Counted from the first letter of the stretch, positions 16,262-26,700 are shown. The stretch is DNA of 64,000 nucleotides from Chakrabartyella piscis (GCA_030067835.1 CP092441.1:1240001-1304000); one strand, 5' to 3'. Program-made: numbers and translations. The notes: a model not told the origin generated them from the letters alone.

Positions 16262-17347
16262 ATGCCAGTTTATAAAGATGAAAGGTATAACACATGGTTT
16301 TCAGCGTTCTATTACAAGAATTGGCAAGGTAAAAATGTCAAGAAAATGAAACGTGGATTTAAAACCAAAAAGGAAGCACAGGAATGGGAAAGGGTATTTC
16401 TCCAACAACAGACAAAAGATTTGGACATGAGTTTTTCGGCTTTTTATGAACTGTATAAAAATGACATGAAGTCAAGATTGAAACTCAACACTTGGCTGAC
16501 TAAGGAAAATATCATAGAAAATAAGATTTTGCCGTACTTCAAAGATAAAAAGATGAATGAAATCAAGCCAACAGATGTAATTGCTTGGCAAAACACCATG
16601 ATTCAAGCGACAAACTCTAAAGGCAACCACCACAGCAATACCTATAAAAAGACATTGCACAACCAATTATCAGCAGTTTTTAATCATGCTGTAAAATTCT
16701 ATGATTTGAAGAACAATCCGGCAGCAAAGGTTGGAAATTTCGGTAGTGAGAAAACCAAAGAAATCGACTTTTGGACGCAAGAAGAATATGAGGTTTTCAT
16801 TGATGCGATGAGAGATAAACCATTATCCTATTATGCGTTTTCCGTCATGTATTGGACAGGGGTTAGAACTGGAGAATTACTTGCCTTGACACCCAGTGAC
16901 TTCGATTTTGAAAAAGGTACTTTGAGTATCAATAAATCATATCAGCGTTTGCAAGGTAAAGATGTTATCACTGAGCCAAAGACGCCAAAAAGCAATCGCA
17001 TCATCAAAATAACAGATACTTTGTGCAAGGAAGTGCAAGAGTATATTCGACATCAATACAAGATGAAACCCAAAGACAGGTTATTCCCTACAAATAAAAG
17101 CTACTTAACCAACGAAATGCGTCGTGGATGCAAAGAAACTGGTGTGAAAAAGATAACCCTGCACAGTATTCGTCATTCACATTGTAGTTTGCTCATAAAT
17201 CTAGGCTTTAGTGCAGTAGCCATTGCCGATAGATTGGGGCATGAAAGCATTGATATTACTTATCGATATGCTCACTTATTTCCATCCAAGCAGACGGAAA
17301 TGGTGGATAGATTGGAGGAATTACAAAATGTCAATAAAAAATCTTGA
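16262..17347 (+). CDS. int: Tyrosine recombinase (integrase) of the mobilizable element
   Basis: This 361-residue integrase has an N-terminal AP2-like arm-binding domain (~1-60), a SAM-like core-binding domain (~65-165) and a catalytic domain with Arg ~202 (GVRTGELL), HSIRHSH (~301-307), RLGHE and the Tyr of RYAHL (~336). It directs integration and excision of the element spanning ~13.8-27.5 kb. Ribosome binding site GAGGAGG. The promoter region is split by the IS110 element. Its arm-binding domain is the expected reader of the 11-bp-period repeats. Confidence 0.92.
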   Translation: MPVYKDERYNTWFSAFYYKNWQGKNVKKMKRGFKTKKEAQEWERVFLQQQTKDLDMSFSAFYELYKNDMKSRLKLNTWLTKENIIENKILPYFKDKKMNEIKPTDVIAWQNTMIQATNSKGNHHSNTYKKTLHNQLSAVFNHAVKFYDLKNNPAAKVGNFGSEKTKEIDFWTQEEYEVFIDAMRDKPLSYYAFSVMYWTGVRTGELLALTPSDFDFEKGTLSINKSYQRLQGKDVITEPKTPKSNRIIKITDTLCKEVQEYIRHQYKMKPKDRLFPTNKSYLTNEMRRGCKETGVKKITLHSIRHSHCSLLINLGFSAVAIADRLGHESIDITYRYAHLFPSKQTEMVDRLEELQNVNKKS

Positions 17348-17648
17348 TAAGAAAAATCGCTTTCGTAGCAAGACAGTTGCCTTTAGAGTGTCACCTGAAG
17401 AATGGGAGCAGTTTGAAACAGCTGTGAAACTCTCAGGATTAACCAAACAAGATTACCTAATCAACCGCATATCAGAGCGTGATATTGTGGTACAGGGCAA
17501 TCCACGAGTCTACAAGGCACTTCGTGACCAACTAAATCACGTCTTAGTGGAACTAAGCCGTATTGATGGATTGATAGATGGATTGGATACGGAACTGTTA
17601 GAAACAATCAATCTCATTACAATCACATTACATGGCTTAAAACAATGA
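17328..17648 (+). CDS. MobC-like relaxosome protein (RHH)
   Basis: This ~106-residue protein starts at ATG 17328 (TGGAGGAATT ribosome binding site) and overlaps the last 20 bases of int. The ribbon-helix-helix-like N-terminus VAFRVSPEEWEQFETA is followed by KQDYLINRI and a C-terminal helical region, as in MobC/MbeC-type mobilization accessory proteins. It probably assists the MobV relaxase at oriT. Confidence 0.75.
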   Translation: MSIKNLDKKNRFRSKTVAFRVSPEEWEQFETAVKLSGLTKQDYLINRISERDIVVQGNPRVYKALRDQLNHVLVELSRIDGLIDGLDTELLETINLITITLHGLKQ

Positions 17649-17708
17649 AAAAAGTCCTTATCAGTGAAACGGCAATTTCAAAGATAAAGACTTTTAGATA
17701 CCAAAGAT

Positions 17709-17751
17709 AAACTATGGTGTGCATATATGCAAAATAAGTATACCATAGTTT
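17709..17751. repeat. 10-bp perfect inverted repeat with inner palindrome upstream of repA
   Basis: AAACTATGGT (17709-17718) and ACCATAGTTT (17742-17751) bracket TGCATATATGCA. It could be a replication or transfer origin element or a regulatory hairpin for the RepA-like gene 43 bases downstream. The motif GGTGTGC loosely recalls MobV nick regions, but this is weak. Confidence 0.5.
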
Positions 17752-17793
17752 GCTTTTAAAATTCAATAACTTAGATGAAAAAGGAGAATAAAT

Positions 17794-18750
17794 TTGAGTG
17801 AACTTAAAATAATCAACATGGAAGATGTGGAGGTCAGAGAGGTGGAATGGCTTTGGTATCCATATATTCCATACGGAAAAATTACCATCATTCAAGGTGA
17901 TCCAGGTGAAGGCAAAACAACAGCAGTTTTGCAATTATCAGCACTACTTAGCAAGGGTGAAAAACTCCCTTGTGATGACAGAGATATAGAACCAGTAAAC
18001 ATTATTTATCAAACTGCAGAAGATGGCTTGAATGATACTGTGAAACCAAGGCTTGTTGCAGCAAATGCAGATTGTACTAAAATTAAAGTCATTGATGAAA
18101 CTGATAAAAGCCTTACTATGATTGATGAACACATAGAAGAAGCTATACTGGAAACAGGTGCAAGAGTTGTGATTTTAGACCCTATTCAAGCATATCTAGG
18201 TGCAGAAGTCAATATGAATTCTGCCAATGAAATACGAGATGTAACAAAGCAATTAGGACATCTTGCAGACCGTTATAATTGTGCAATTATACTGATAGGT
18301 CACATGAATAAAGGTGGTGGAAAAGCATCATATAGAGGTTTGGGTTCTATTGATTTTCAAGCAGTAGCCAGAAGTGTTTTAATCGTTGGTAGATTAAAAG
18401 ATAATCCAACTATGAGAATTATCGCACAAGGTAAATCAAGCCTTGCTCCTGAGGGTGACAGCATAGCATTTGAACTAAATAAAGATACTGGATTTAGATG
18501 GATTGGCAAATGTGAAATGTCGGTAGAAGAACTACTTTCAGGTACTCCAAAGGATAATAAATCACAACTTGCTGAGAGGTTATTAAACGAAATGTTAGAA
18601 GATGGAAAAAGACTTCAATCTGATATTTTAGCTAAAGCAAAAGATTGGGATATTTCTAAACGAGTGCTTGACGAAGCTAAGAAAAAGCTAGGTGTGAAGT
18701 CTACTAAAACGGCTAACAAATGGTATTGGGAATTACCTCCAAAAGAGTGA
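17794..18750 (+). CDS. RepA-like AAA/RecA-fold ATPase
   Basis: This 318-residue protein of the RSF1010 RepA/DnaB-like AAA_25 type has Walker A GDPGEGKTT (~35-43), Walker B RVVILDPIQAYLG and a sensor region LIGHMNK. The C-terminal ~70 residues form a winged-helix-like tail. It starts with TTG (ribosome binding site AAAGGAG). Such proteins occur in IMEs beside MobV relaxases and may unwind or replicate the circular form. Confidence 0.8.
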   Translation: MSELKIINMEDVEVREVEWLWYPYIPYGKITIIQGDPGEGKTTAVLQLSALLSKGEKLPCDDRDIEPVNIIYQTAEDGLNDTVKPRLVAANADCTKIKVIDETDKSLTMIDEHIEEAILETGARVVILDPIQAYLGAEVNMNSANEIRDVTKQLGHLADRYNCAIILIGHMNKGGGKASYRGLGSIDFQAVARSVLIVGRLKDNPTMRIIAQGKSSLAPEGDSIAFELNKDTGFRWIGKCEMSVEELLSGTPKDNKSQLAERLLNEMLEDGKRLQSDILAKAKDWDISKRVLDEAKKKLGVKSTKTANKWYWELPPKE

Positions 18751-18760
18751 TTTCCAACAT

Positions 18761-18895
18761 TGCAAGGTTGCGGTATGTCTATACAACAACAATGTTGCAA
18801 CCTTGCGATGAACCAATGCAACAGGATGTTGCCCTTCGGAGAACGCAGGCGCTATTGATACGTAGTGTCAAAAGTGCTATTGCGTTACTTTTGAC
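18761..18895. promoter_or_regulatory. Cluster of three stem-loops, candidate oriT of the MobV element
   Basis: The three hairpins are TGCAAGGTTGC with GCAACCTTGC (18761-18771 / 18797-18806), GCAACA-gga-TGTTGC (18818-18832), and GTCAAAAGT with ACTTTTGAC (18867-18875 / 18887-18895). They lie in the 194-base gap between repA and the complexin-like gene, directly upstream of the mobilization genes, where MobV oriTs usually sit. The nick site is not identified. Confidence 0.5.
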
Positions 18896-18944
18896 AAAAG
18901 TAACAAAAGGAGCTGACGCTCTAGTTAGTTAAAGGAGTAGAAAA

Positions 18945-19178
18945 ATGAAAAACGTACAAATAAGCTATGACCTATTTTTAATGCTAGTCAAGTTTCACTT
19001 AGGCGGTGACGACCTGTGGCTAGAAGAAATAGAAAACGGTCTGAATCAAAAAGTAGATGCAATCATTGCACGCAACACCTATACAAAATATAAAACTGCT
19101 GACAGCAAAGAGGAACAAGAAAAAGCAAGGATTGAATACCTTGATTTAAAGGGATACCATAAAGATTTTAGATGGTGA
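18945..19178 (+). CDS. Complexin-2-like small protein (copy 2)
   Basis: This 77-residue protein is paralogous to 4519-4752 (same MKNIQISY start, same KYKTAD-KEEQE helix). It is acidic and helical, with a strong AAAGGAG ribosome binding site. It sits 73 bases before the MobV relaxase in both elements, so the pair moves as a module. Its function is unknown. Confidence 0.8.
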   Translation: MKNVQISYDLFLMLVKFHLGGDDLWLEEIENGLNQKVDAIIARNTYTKYKTADSKEEQEKARIEYLDLKGYHKDFRW

Positions 19179-19251
19179 TATTTCACTTTATCAGCAATGA
19201 ACAGGTGCGTGGCACGCTCCTGTAATCTGTAATTAAGGAGGCGAATTTTAT

Positions 19252-20496
19252 TTGAAACGAACCATCAGTATTGCAAAAGGTAAAGGCTCTATCGGTCATA
19301 ACAATCGTGATTTTAAAGCTGAAAATGTTGATGCAGATAGAGTGCATTTAAACACTTGTTTTGTAAATGAAGATTTGAAGAAAGTGTATCATAAATTATT
19401 TGATGAAGCACTTGAAAACTACAATAACAAGCAAAAAAGAAACGATAGAAAAATCCCTGATTATTATGAAAAAATCAGAACTTCCAAACAGGAAAAGTTG
19501 TCTTATGAAATCATCGTTCAAGTCGGTGATTTTGAGGATATGAATGCTAAAAGTGATAATGGTAAACTTGCTGAAGAAATTCTAAAAAAGTATATGGCAG
19601 ATTTTCAAAAACGAAATCCAACACTGTATGTATTCTCGGCACATCTTCACATGGACGAAGCAACACCACATTTGCATATAGACTTTGTTCCATATACAAG
19701 TGGCAATAAGCGTGGCTTAGAAACGAAGAATACGTTAAAAGGCGCATTAAATCAACTAGGTTTTAATGGAGGAACCAAAAGCAGTACAGAGCTTAATCAG
19801 TGGCAAGATACAGAGAAAGAAGTTGTTGCAAAAATCATGCTTGAGCATGGCATTGAGTGGGAGAAAAAAGGCACACAGAAAAAGCATTTATCAGTGGAAA
19901 ACTACAAGGCTGAAAAACGAGCTGAGGAAGTTTTAAAACTTGATAAAGTTATTGAAGAAAAATCAACAGTGATAGAAAATCTTGATTTGAAAAATGAAGA
20001 AATAACAGGGGAAATTTCTGAAAAGCAAGAAGATTTGGAGTTGTTATCTGATGAATTTGACAGCAAATCTAAAAAGCTCAAAAAGGTAGAAAATCACCTT
20101 GATACAATGCTGAAAGATGTAAAAACCATTGATAATAATATCCATAAATTCGATGAAGATAAGGAGTGGCAGTTGCCTGATCCACCAGTGTTGATTACAG
20201 CAAATGCATATAAAGACAAAAAAGCAGCACCATTGGTGTCGGCATTAAAGGAATATATCAAAGGTCTTACCATAAAATTTGTTAGGCTTAAATCTGAATT
20301 TGATAAACAGGCAAGACTTATTCAAAATCTGACAAACAGATTGGAACGTGCAGAAGAAAGAGCAATTAAAAATGATAGGTATAATATACTGGAAAAAATC
20401 TTAGGTAAAGATAAGATTGATGATTTGATTTCAGATTATCAAAACAATACGAAAAAACCTATTATACAAATGAAGAAACAAAATCATGAAAGGTAG
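19252..20496 (+). CDS. mobV: MobV-family relaxase (Mob/Pre)
   Basis: This intact 414-residue relaxase nicks oriT and leads strand transfer using a conjugation pore supplied in trans. It starts at TTG 19252 (ribosome binding site AAGGAGG), MKRTISIAKGKGSIGHNNRD. The metal-binding motif HLHMDEATPHLHID begins near residue 131. The C-terminal half is a long coiled coil (~220-300) followed by a conserved tail shared with copy 1. Expression appears coupled to 20505 (8 bases) and tnpV. Confidence 0.93.
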   Translation: MKRTISIAKGKGSIGHNNRDFKAENVDADRVHLNTCFVNEDLKKVYHKLFDEALENYNNKQKRNDRKIPDYYEKIRTSKQEKLSYEIIVQVGDFEDMNAKSDNGKLAEEILKKYMADFQKRNPTLYVFSAHLHMDEATPHLHIDFVPYTSGNKRGLETKNTLKGALNQLGFNGGTKSSTELNQWQDTEKEVVAKIMLEHGIEWEKKGTQKKHLSVENYKAEKRAEEVLKLDKVIEEKSTVIENLDLKNEEITGEISEKQEDLELLSDEFDSKSKKLKKVENHLDTMLKDVKTIDNNIHKFDEDKEWQLPDPPVLITANAYKDKKAAPLVSALKEYIKGLTIKFVRLKSEFDKQARLIQNLTNRLERAEERAIKNDRYNILEKILGKDKIDDLISDYQNNTKKPIIQMKKQNHER

Positions 20497-20504
20497 GAAA
20501 TACA

Positions 20505-20777
20505 ATGGCGAAATCAGATGTTTGGCAAGATTTTATTGATAGCTTAATAGGACAACATTTTGAAAATTATAAAAAGACAAAAGAGAGCATTTTGTGGTCT
20601 AATCGTATGGAACATATTGATGAAATGCTAACTACAAATCTCACCCAAGATGAAAAAATAATGGTGGAGGAAGTCCTTTTTGAAACAGGAGAACAGCAAG
20701 AACATTATGCAGATATTTTGTATGAGCAAGGCATGAAAGATTGTGTGATGATACTTAAAAATATGGGGGTAATTTAA
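20505..20777 (+). CDS. Hypothetical acidic protein (DUF6809-like)
   Basis: This 90-residue protein was not assigned a function: MAKSDVWQDFIDSLIGQHFE.., helical, acidic, ending DCVMILKNMGVI. It follows the relaxase by 8 bases and precedes tnpV by 1 base, so the three are co-transcribed. The gene is missing from the same position in the left sister element. It resembles small DUF6809-type proteins common in Clostridia mobile DNA. Confidence 0.6.
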   Translation: MAKSDVWQDFIDSLIGQHFENYKKTKESILWSNRMEHIDEMLTTNLTQDEKIMVEEVLFETGEQQEHYADILYEQGMKDCVMILKNMGVI

Positions 20778-20778
20778 T

Positions 20779-21168
20779 ATGAAAGAGTTAGAAAAAGAAA
20801 TTTATGATGAAAATAATGGTCTGTGGTACACATTAGCAGATGATGGCTGCTATTATCCAAATTTGGAGTTACCAAAAGAAGATAATACTTGGGTGGGTAA
20901 ATATGGTCTAATGCGTAAAATATATCTTATAGAGCATAAGAATTGGTATTATATGCACCTTTACTTATCAGGTAAGCTGAATCAGCATTTGGCAGATGTG
21001 AACGAACAAGCACAGGCACAGGTGGATCAGATGGTAACACACTGGGCGAAGCTAAATGGAGTTGATGAAAATTTAAAGGCTGCCAATCAAATGGAATGGG
21101 TTGGCAGAATGAATAACTATCAGATGATGGCTGAGGAGGTTGTTTTGAGGGAGATTATATTTATATGA
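20779..21168 (+). CDS. tnpV: TnpV family protein (copy 2)
   Basis: This 129-residue protein, close to copy 1, contains EKEIYDENNGLWYTLADDG, VGKYGLMRK and EEVVLREIIFI. It marks the end of the mobilization block; everything from here to ~27.4 kb is cargo. The region 21169-21249 is non-coding. Confidence 0.85.
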   Translation: MKELEKEIYDENNGLWYTLADDGCYYPNLELPKEDNTWVGKYGLMRKIYLIEHKNWYYMHLYLSGKLNQHLADVNEQAQAQVDQMVTHWAKLNGVDENLKAANQMEWVGRMNNYQMMAEEVVLREIIFI

Positions 21169-21249
21169 TAATTATGAAAGGGTGTTGGTATGAAAATCAA
21201 TACCCTTTCATTGGTTAGATTTAAAACTATGCAATCGCATACATTTAAA

Positions 21250-21278
21250 TTGACATCTAATTGTTTTTATACTATAAT
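21250..21278 (+). promoter_or_regulatory. Promoter with overlapping palindromic operator for the HpaII-type system
   Basis: TTGACA (21250-21255), 17 bases and TATAAT (21273-21278) form a consensus promoter. The -10 is embedded in the perfect palindrome ACTATAATTATAGT (21271-21284), and a further ATAGTAT lies ~10 bases beyond. A regulator binding there, plausibly the XRE protein at 21318, would block RNA polymerase. Confidence 0.78.
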
Positions 21279-21317
21279 TATAGTTGAATAATAGTATATT
21301 TATATGAGGTGTAGGGT

Positions 21318-21521
21318 ATGTATGCAAGCTACAATAAACTATGGAAATTGCTAATTGATAAAAATATGAAAAAGAAAGACCTAATGGCAATTACAGGAAT
21401 CAGCCAAGCTACCATAGGCAAACTGGGTAGAAGTGAAACAGTAAATAGTGATGTATTGATTAGAATTTGTGCAGCACTAAATTGTGATATTGGCGATATT
21501 ATGGAAGTTATAAAAGAGTGA
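21318..21521 (+). CDS. XRE-family HTH regulator of the restriction-modification operon
   Basis: This is a 67-residue Cro/C1-type HTH protein (LIDKNMKKKDLMAITGISQ.. TIGKLGR), with ribosome binding site GAGGTGTAGGG. It is similar in size and placement to the regulator at 6622 in the sister cargo. It is predicted to set methylase and nuclease levels through the palindromic promoter upstream. Confidence 0.82.
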   Translation: MYASYNKLWKLLIDKNMKKKDLMAITGISQATIGKLGRSETVNSDVLIRICAALNCDIGDIMEVIKE

Positions 21522-21560
21522 ATTTAAACTGTTTTTAGCAAAATAGAAAGTGATGATTAA

Positions 21561-22646
21561 ATGAAAAATTATAAAAGTATAGATTTATTTGCAGGTATTG
21601 GTGGAATTAGATTGGGTTTTGAAAGAGCTTTTGGCGAAAATATCAGCACCAATTTTGTCAGTGAGTGGGATGTTAATGCTCAAAAAACATATCGTGCGAA
21701 TTTTAAAGATAAATTTGATATAGCTGGGGATATTACACATATAGATGAAAATAAAGTGCCAGAATTTGATATTTGTCTTGCGGGTTTCCCTTGTCAAGCC
21801 TTTAGCCTTGCTGGGGCAAGAAAAGGCTTCGATGATGATTATAAAGGTATGTCAAGAGGTACGCTGTTCTCTGATATTGTGAGAATTTGCGACAAACACA
21901 ATCCAAAAGTTATCTTTTGTGAAAATGTGAAAGGTCTTGAAATTCACGATAAAAAGAAAACATATCAAATCATAAAAAAAGCATTAGAGCAGACCGGAAG
22001 ATATGGATATAAGGTATTTGAAAAGGTACTTAATAGTAAAGATTTTGGTGTGCCACAAAATCGAGAGAGAATTTATATTGTTGCATTCAGAAATGATATT
22101 GCACCAAAAGAATTTAATTTTCCATTTCCTACAGACTCTACTAAAACAATACAACATATTATTGAATCCGAAACGGTATCTGTTAAATACTATTTAAGTA
22201 CAACATATATCAATACATTAAAAGCTCATAAGGCAAGACATGAGGCTAAAGGCAATGGATTTGGGTATGAGATACGATCTATGGACGGAATCGCTGGTGC
22301 TATTGTGTGTGGTGGTATGGGTAGAGAAAGAAATTTAATTATTGATGATAGATTGACCGATTTTACACCAGTAACGCATATTAAAGGCGAAGTAAACCGT
22401 GAGGGCATAAGAAAGATGACTCCTCGAGAATGGGCAAGATTACAAGGTTTCCCAGAAGATTATAAATTACCGGTTGCTGATGTTCATTTGTATAAGCAAT
22501 TTGGCAATAGTGTTACAGTTAATGTCATTGAGGAAATAGCAAAAAAAATAAAAGAAGTATTAGTCAAGGTTGAAGAACAAGAAAAATCATTAAAATCAGA
22601 AATATTGCTCGTCAATCAAAATGCAATGATTCGTGAGGTGGTTTAA
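21561..22646 (+). CDS. C5-cytosine DNA methyltransferase, predicted HpaII type (CCGG)
   Basis: This 361-residue m5C methyltransferase has motif I DLFAGIGGIRLGFE, motif IV GFPCQAFSLAG (catalytic Cys ~78), motif VI ENVKGL, motif VIII-like QNRERIY and motif IX/X RLQGFPEDY, QFGNSVTV. The next gene is an HpaII-family endonuclease, so protection of CCGG is inferred. The methyltransferase stop and endonuclease start are one base apart. Confidence 0.93.
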   Translation: MKNYKSIDLFAGIGGIRLGFERAFGENISTNFVSEWDVNAQKTYRANFKDKFDIAGDITHIDENKVPEFDICLAGFPCQAFSLAGARKGFDDDYKGMSRGTLFSDIVRICDKHNPKVIFCENVKGLEIHDKKKTYQIIKKALEQTGRYGYKVFEKVLNSKDFGVPQNRERIYIVAFRNDIAPKEFNFPFPTDSTKTIQHIIESETVSVKYYLSTTYINTLKAHKARHEAKGNGFGYEIRSMDGIAGAIVCGGMGRERNLIIDDRLTDFTPVTHIKGEVNREGIRKMTPREWARLQGFPEDYKLPVADVHLYKQFGNSVTVNVIEEIAKKIKEVLVKVEEQEKSLKSEILLVNQNAMIREVV

Positions 22647-22647
22647 T

Positions 22648-23730
22648 ATGGCTAATAATATAACAGGAAACAAAGGCGAATGGAGTGAAATGTATGTATT
22701 ACTTCGTTTATTATCACAAGGTAAAATCCACGCAGCAGATGAAAATGTAGAAAAAATCGAAGATATATTTTTCCCTATTTTAAAAATTATGCGTGAAGAA
22801 TTAAAAACAAATAAGTATGAGTATATAGTGAATGATGATGTTGCTAAAATTCAAATATTTTTAAACGATAGTTTCGTCAAAGAATTTGATAAGCAAACTT
22901 TTGAAGAACAAGCAGATTATCTTTATTCTCAAATATTACAAGGTGCAAATAGAGCTTTTCCAGTAGCACAAACAGAAGAATTTATGAAAGAAATTGGTTG
23001 CACAAGACTTGCTGCACCTTCTTCAGACAAAACCGATATTACAATGCAGATACATGATATACAGACAGGATTTGCACCTGTTTGTGGATTTAGCATTAAA
23101 TCAGAGGTCGGTAATCCACCAACACTAATTAACGCTACTGGTGCTACTAATTTTATATATGAAGTTACAGGGTTAACAGATAAACAAATATATGGCATTA
23201 ATGCAATTGAAACAAAGTCTAAGATTAGAGATAGAATGCAAAGAATATTTACCGAAGCAACATCAGTTGATTTTGTAAAAGTAAATAGTGATTCATTTGC
23301 AAGGAATATGATGTTAATTGATAGTAGATTAACCGAATTGGTTGCTCATTCCCTTATTTATCACTATCGTGATGGATTTTCAACTTGTAAAGAAGTAATT
23401 GAACAAATGGAAAATGACAACCCAATGAATTACCCTACTGAAGGTTTTTATGAGTATAAGTACAAAAAATTATTATGTTCAGCAGCACTTGGAATGACAC
23501 CTGCCAAAAAATGGGACGGTATAGATGAAGCCAATGGTGGATACATAATCGTTACTGCAAAAGGTGATGTGCTTGCCTATCATATTTATAATCGTGCGTT
23601 CTTCGAGAGCTATTTGTTAAATCAAACCAGATATGAGCGTGGTTCAACAAGTAGACACGGTTTTGCAAGTTTGTATAAAGAAGATGGCAAAGTTTACATA
23701 AAACTTAATTTGCAGGTAAGGTTTAGATAA
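22648..23730 (+). CDS. HpaII-family type II restriction endonuclease (CCGG)
   Basis: This ~360-residue protein begins MANNITGNKGEWSEMYVLLR (first residues), the conserved HpaII-family opening. A PD-(D/E)XK-like centre (SSDKTDITM ... GFSIKSEVG) carries the expected acid residues and Lys. ATG 22648 follows GAGGTGG and is preferred over GTG 22633. With the upstream methylase it forms a complete restriction pair. Confidence 0.88.
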   Translation: MANNITGNKGEWSEMYVLLRLLSQGKIHAADENVEKIEDIFFPILKIMREELKTNKYEYIVNDDVAKIQIFLNDSFVKEFDKQTFEEQADYLYSQILQGANRAFPVAQTEEFMKEIGCTRLAAPSSDKTDITMQIHDIQTGFAPVCGFSIKSEVGNPPTLINATGATNFIYEVTGLTDKQIYGINAIETKSKIRDRMQRIFTEATSVDFVKVNSDSFARNMMLIDSRLTELVAHSLIYHYRDGFSTCKEVIEQMENDNPMNYPTEGFYEYKYKKLLCSAALGMTPAKKWDGIDEANGGYIIVTAKGDVLAYHIYNRAFFESYLLNQTRYERGSTSRHGFASLYKEDGKVYIKLNLQVRFR

Positions 23731-23747
23731 ATATGAGGTGAAATTAT

Positions 23748-26700
23748 TTGAACGATAATAAATATAATTTTCAAAAATTGACTCCAAAACAAGATGCAGA
23801 TATCGCTGTATATGATGAAGCCATTGGTTTTACTTTTGAAAATGATGATGTGAAGAATGTTGCTATTTCTGGCGCATATAGCTCAGGCAAAAGTAGTCTT
23901 ATTGAATCTTATAAAACCAAGCACCCTGAAAAACAGTTTATACATCTTTCGCTTGCTCATTTTCGTTCCTCAAAACAAGAAGATGATACTAGTGAAGATG
24001 ATGGAAAAGTTAAAGAATCTGTACTTGAAGGTAAAATATTAAACCAACTAATTCATCAAATCTCAGCTGAGAAAATACCTCAAACGAATTTTAGAGTGAA
24101 AAAAGAAGTGGATAAAACTTCTATAGTTTTGATTACGACAGTTATATCGGTATTTGTGAGCTGTGTGTGCTTCTTGATGTTTCATGGCAATATAATTCAG
24201 TACACAAGTGTATTACCAAGTGGGTGGATGAAGTCGTTATTAGATGTTTTGATAACCCCATATAGCGTTATAATTGCTGTATTGCTCCTGATAGTATGTG
24301 GAATCGTTTTTGTGTTTACCGTGGTTAAAACGCAAAAGAACAAAAATATTTTCCATAAAATAAGTCTGCAGGGCAACGAAATCGAGATATTTGAGAAACA
24401 AGATGAATCCTACTTCGATAAATACCTTAATGAAGTTCTTTATTTATTCGAAAATGTAGATGCAGATGTTATTGTTTTCGAAGATATGGATCGCTTTAAC
24501 GCTAGCAAAATTTTTGAGCGGCTTAGAGAGGTTAATACGCTTGTAAATATCCATCGCAAAAAACAACAAAAAGAAAAGTACAAGCCTTTAAGATTTTTCT
24601 ATCTTATTAGAGATGATATTTTTATATCAAAAGATCGAACAAAGTTTTTTGATTACATTGTCCCTGTTGTTCCAATAGTTGATAGTTCTAACTCACATGA
24701 GCAATTTATAAAACATTTGAAGAAAAGTGGATTGCTGGAAAAATTTAATCAAAGTTTTTTGCAAGGTTTATCCCTGTACATTGATGATATGCGTATCCTT
24801 AAAAATATTTATAATGAATTTGTTGTGTACTTTAATCGTTTAAATATAACGGATTTGAATTGTGATAAAATGTTGGCTATGATTGCATATAAGAATATTT
24901 TCCCAAGAGATTTTAGCAATTTACAACTAAAACAAGGCTTTGTGAATGAAATATTTGCTCAAAAATCAAATTTTGTTACAACTGAAATAGAATTGTTACA
25001 AAATAAAATTAATGCTGTGAATAATCAAATCGACTTAGTAACCAAAGAAAGTTTAATCAATGAAGAGGAAATCGACATTATTTATGATCACAAAATATCA
25101 TCTTTACCTACGGACTATTATGGTCGTCCAAGAAATTCAAAAGATGTTGATACATATAATGAAGAAAGAGAAAAAAGAAAACAAGTATTAAAGGATAAAC
25201 TTGGCAATGCTATTGTGAATTTTGAGAAAGAGATGGTTACTTTTGAACTTGAAATTAATAAAGTAGAAAGTAAGTTAATGAAAGATATTATTTCTCGTGA
25301 AAATATTGAGGTTATCTTTTCTGCAAAATTTGAAAACGAAATAGGAGCTGTTAATGAATTTACTGAAATTCGAGGTAGCGAATATTTTGATTTACTAAAA
25401 TATTTGATACGCAATGGGTTTATTGACGAAACCTATTCCGATTATATGACCTATTTCTACGAAGATAGCATTAGTGCAAATGACAAGACATTTTTAAGAA
25501 GAATAACTGACAAACGAGGTGCAGAATATACCTATAAGTTAAAAGAACCCATGAAAGTAATTTCTTCGCCGTTGCTAAGACAAGTTGATTTTGAGGAAGA
25601 AGAAGTTCTTAATTTTGATTTAGTGCAATGTATACTCGATAATTCCTCGGATAATAAGTATGATAACTATCTAAAAACATTGATTTCGCAGTTAAATGAA
25701 AATGGGAAATTTGACTTTGCTTCGCAATACTATAGTAAGGATATTTCGCACGAAACATTTGTTATAAAGATCAATGAATACTGGAATAGTTTTTTCTACA
25801 CTGTATTGAAAAATGATAAACTTCCAAAGGAACAGATACGAAAATACAGCATTGAAACACTGTATTATTCCGATGATAAAACTGTTAAATTAGTGGATAT
25901 AGACGAATGCTTGAAAGACTACATATCATATAGCGATGACTATTTGCAAATAAAAGAACCAAATATTCCAAGCTTGATTGCTAGGTTTAAATTGTTGGAT
26001 ATATTATTTGTGACATTTAATTATGATGTATCTAACAAAGACTTGTTTGGACAAGTTTATCAAGAAAATCTTTATGTGATTAATTTTAGCAATTTGAAAT
26101 TGATGTTGCAAAAAGAATATAGTATAGATAATGAAGATGATATCATACACAAGAATTATACTTTGGTACAATCTGATCCAAATTCGCCTTTGGCTAAGTA
26201 TATAGCAAATAATTTATACCAATATATTGAGGTGGTTTTATTAAGTTGTGCTGGGGAAATTTATGATGATCTTAACGAAGTGATTTATCTGTTGAATTGT
26301 GATGAGATAGAGCAACAGCAAAAAGAAGAGTACATAGATGTGCTGTCGACCACGCTGAATGACATTTCAGCTATTACTGACACGTCCCTGTGGAAGCCCC
26401 TTCTCCTTAAAGAATTGATTAAATTTGATGAAGATAATGTATTAGAATACTACAGACAGTTTGGCTTGGTAAGAGAATTGATAGATTATATTAATATCTC
26501 GGTTAAACCTCTTGACTTTACCAATGCTAAAGGTGGATTTGGTGAAGAAATATGTAATAAATTCTTTGGTTCTGTGTTTGCAAACAATGAAATTGATACA
26601 GATAAATACCAAACTATCCTCCTTGGTTTGGGGTATTATTATAATACATTTACAACAGAAAATATTGAAAATGCGAAAATGACTGTACTTATAGCAGAAC

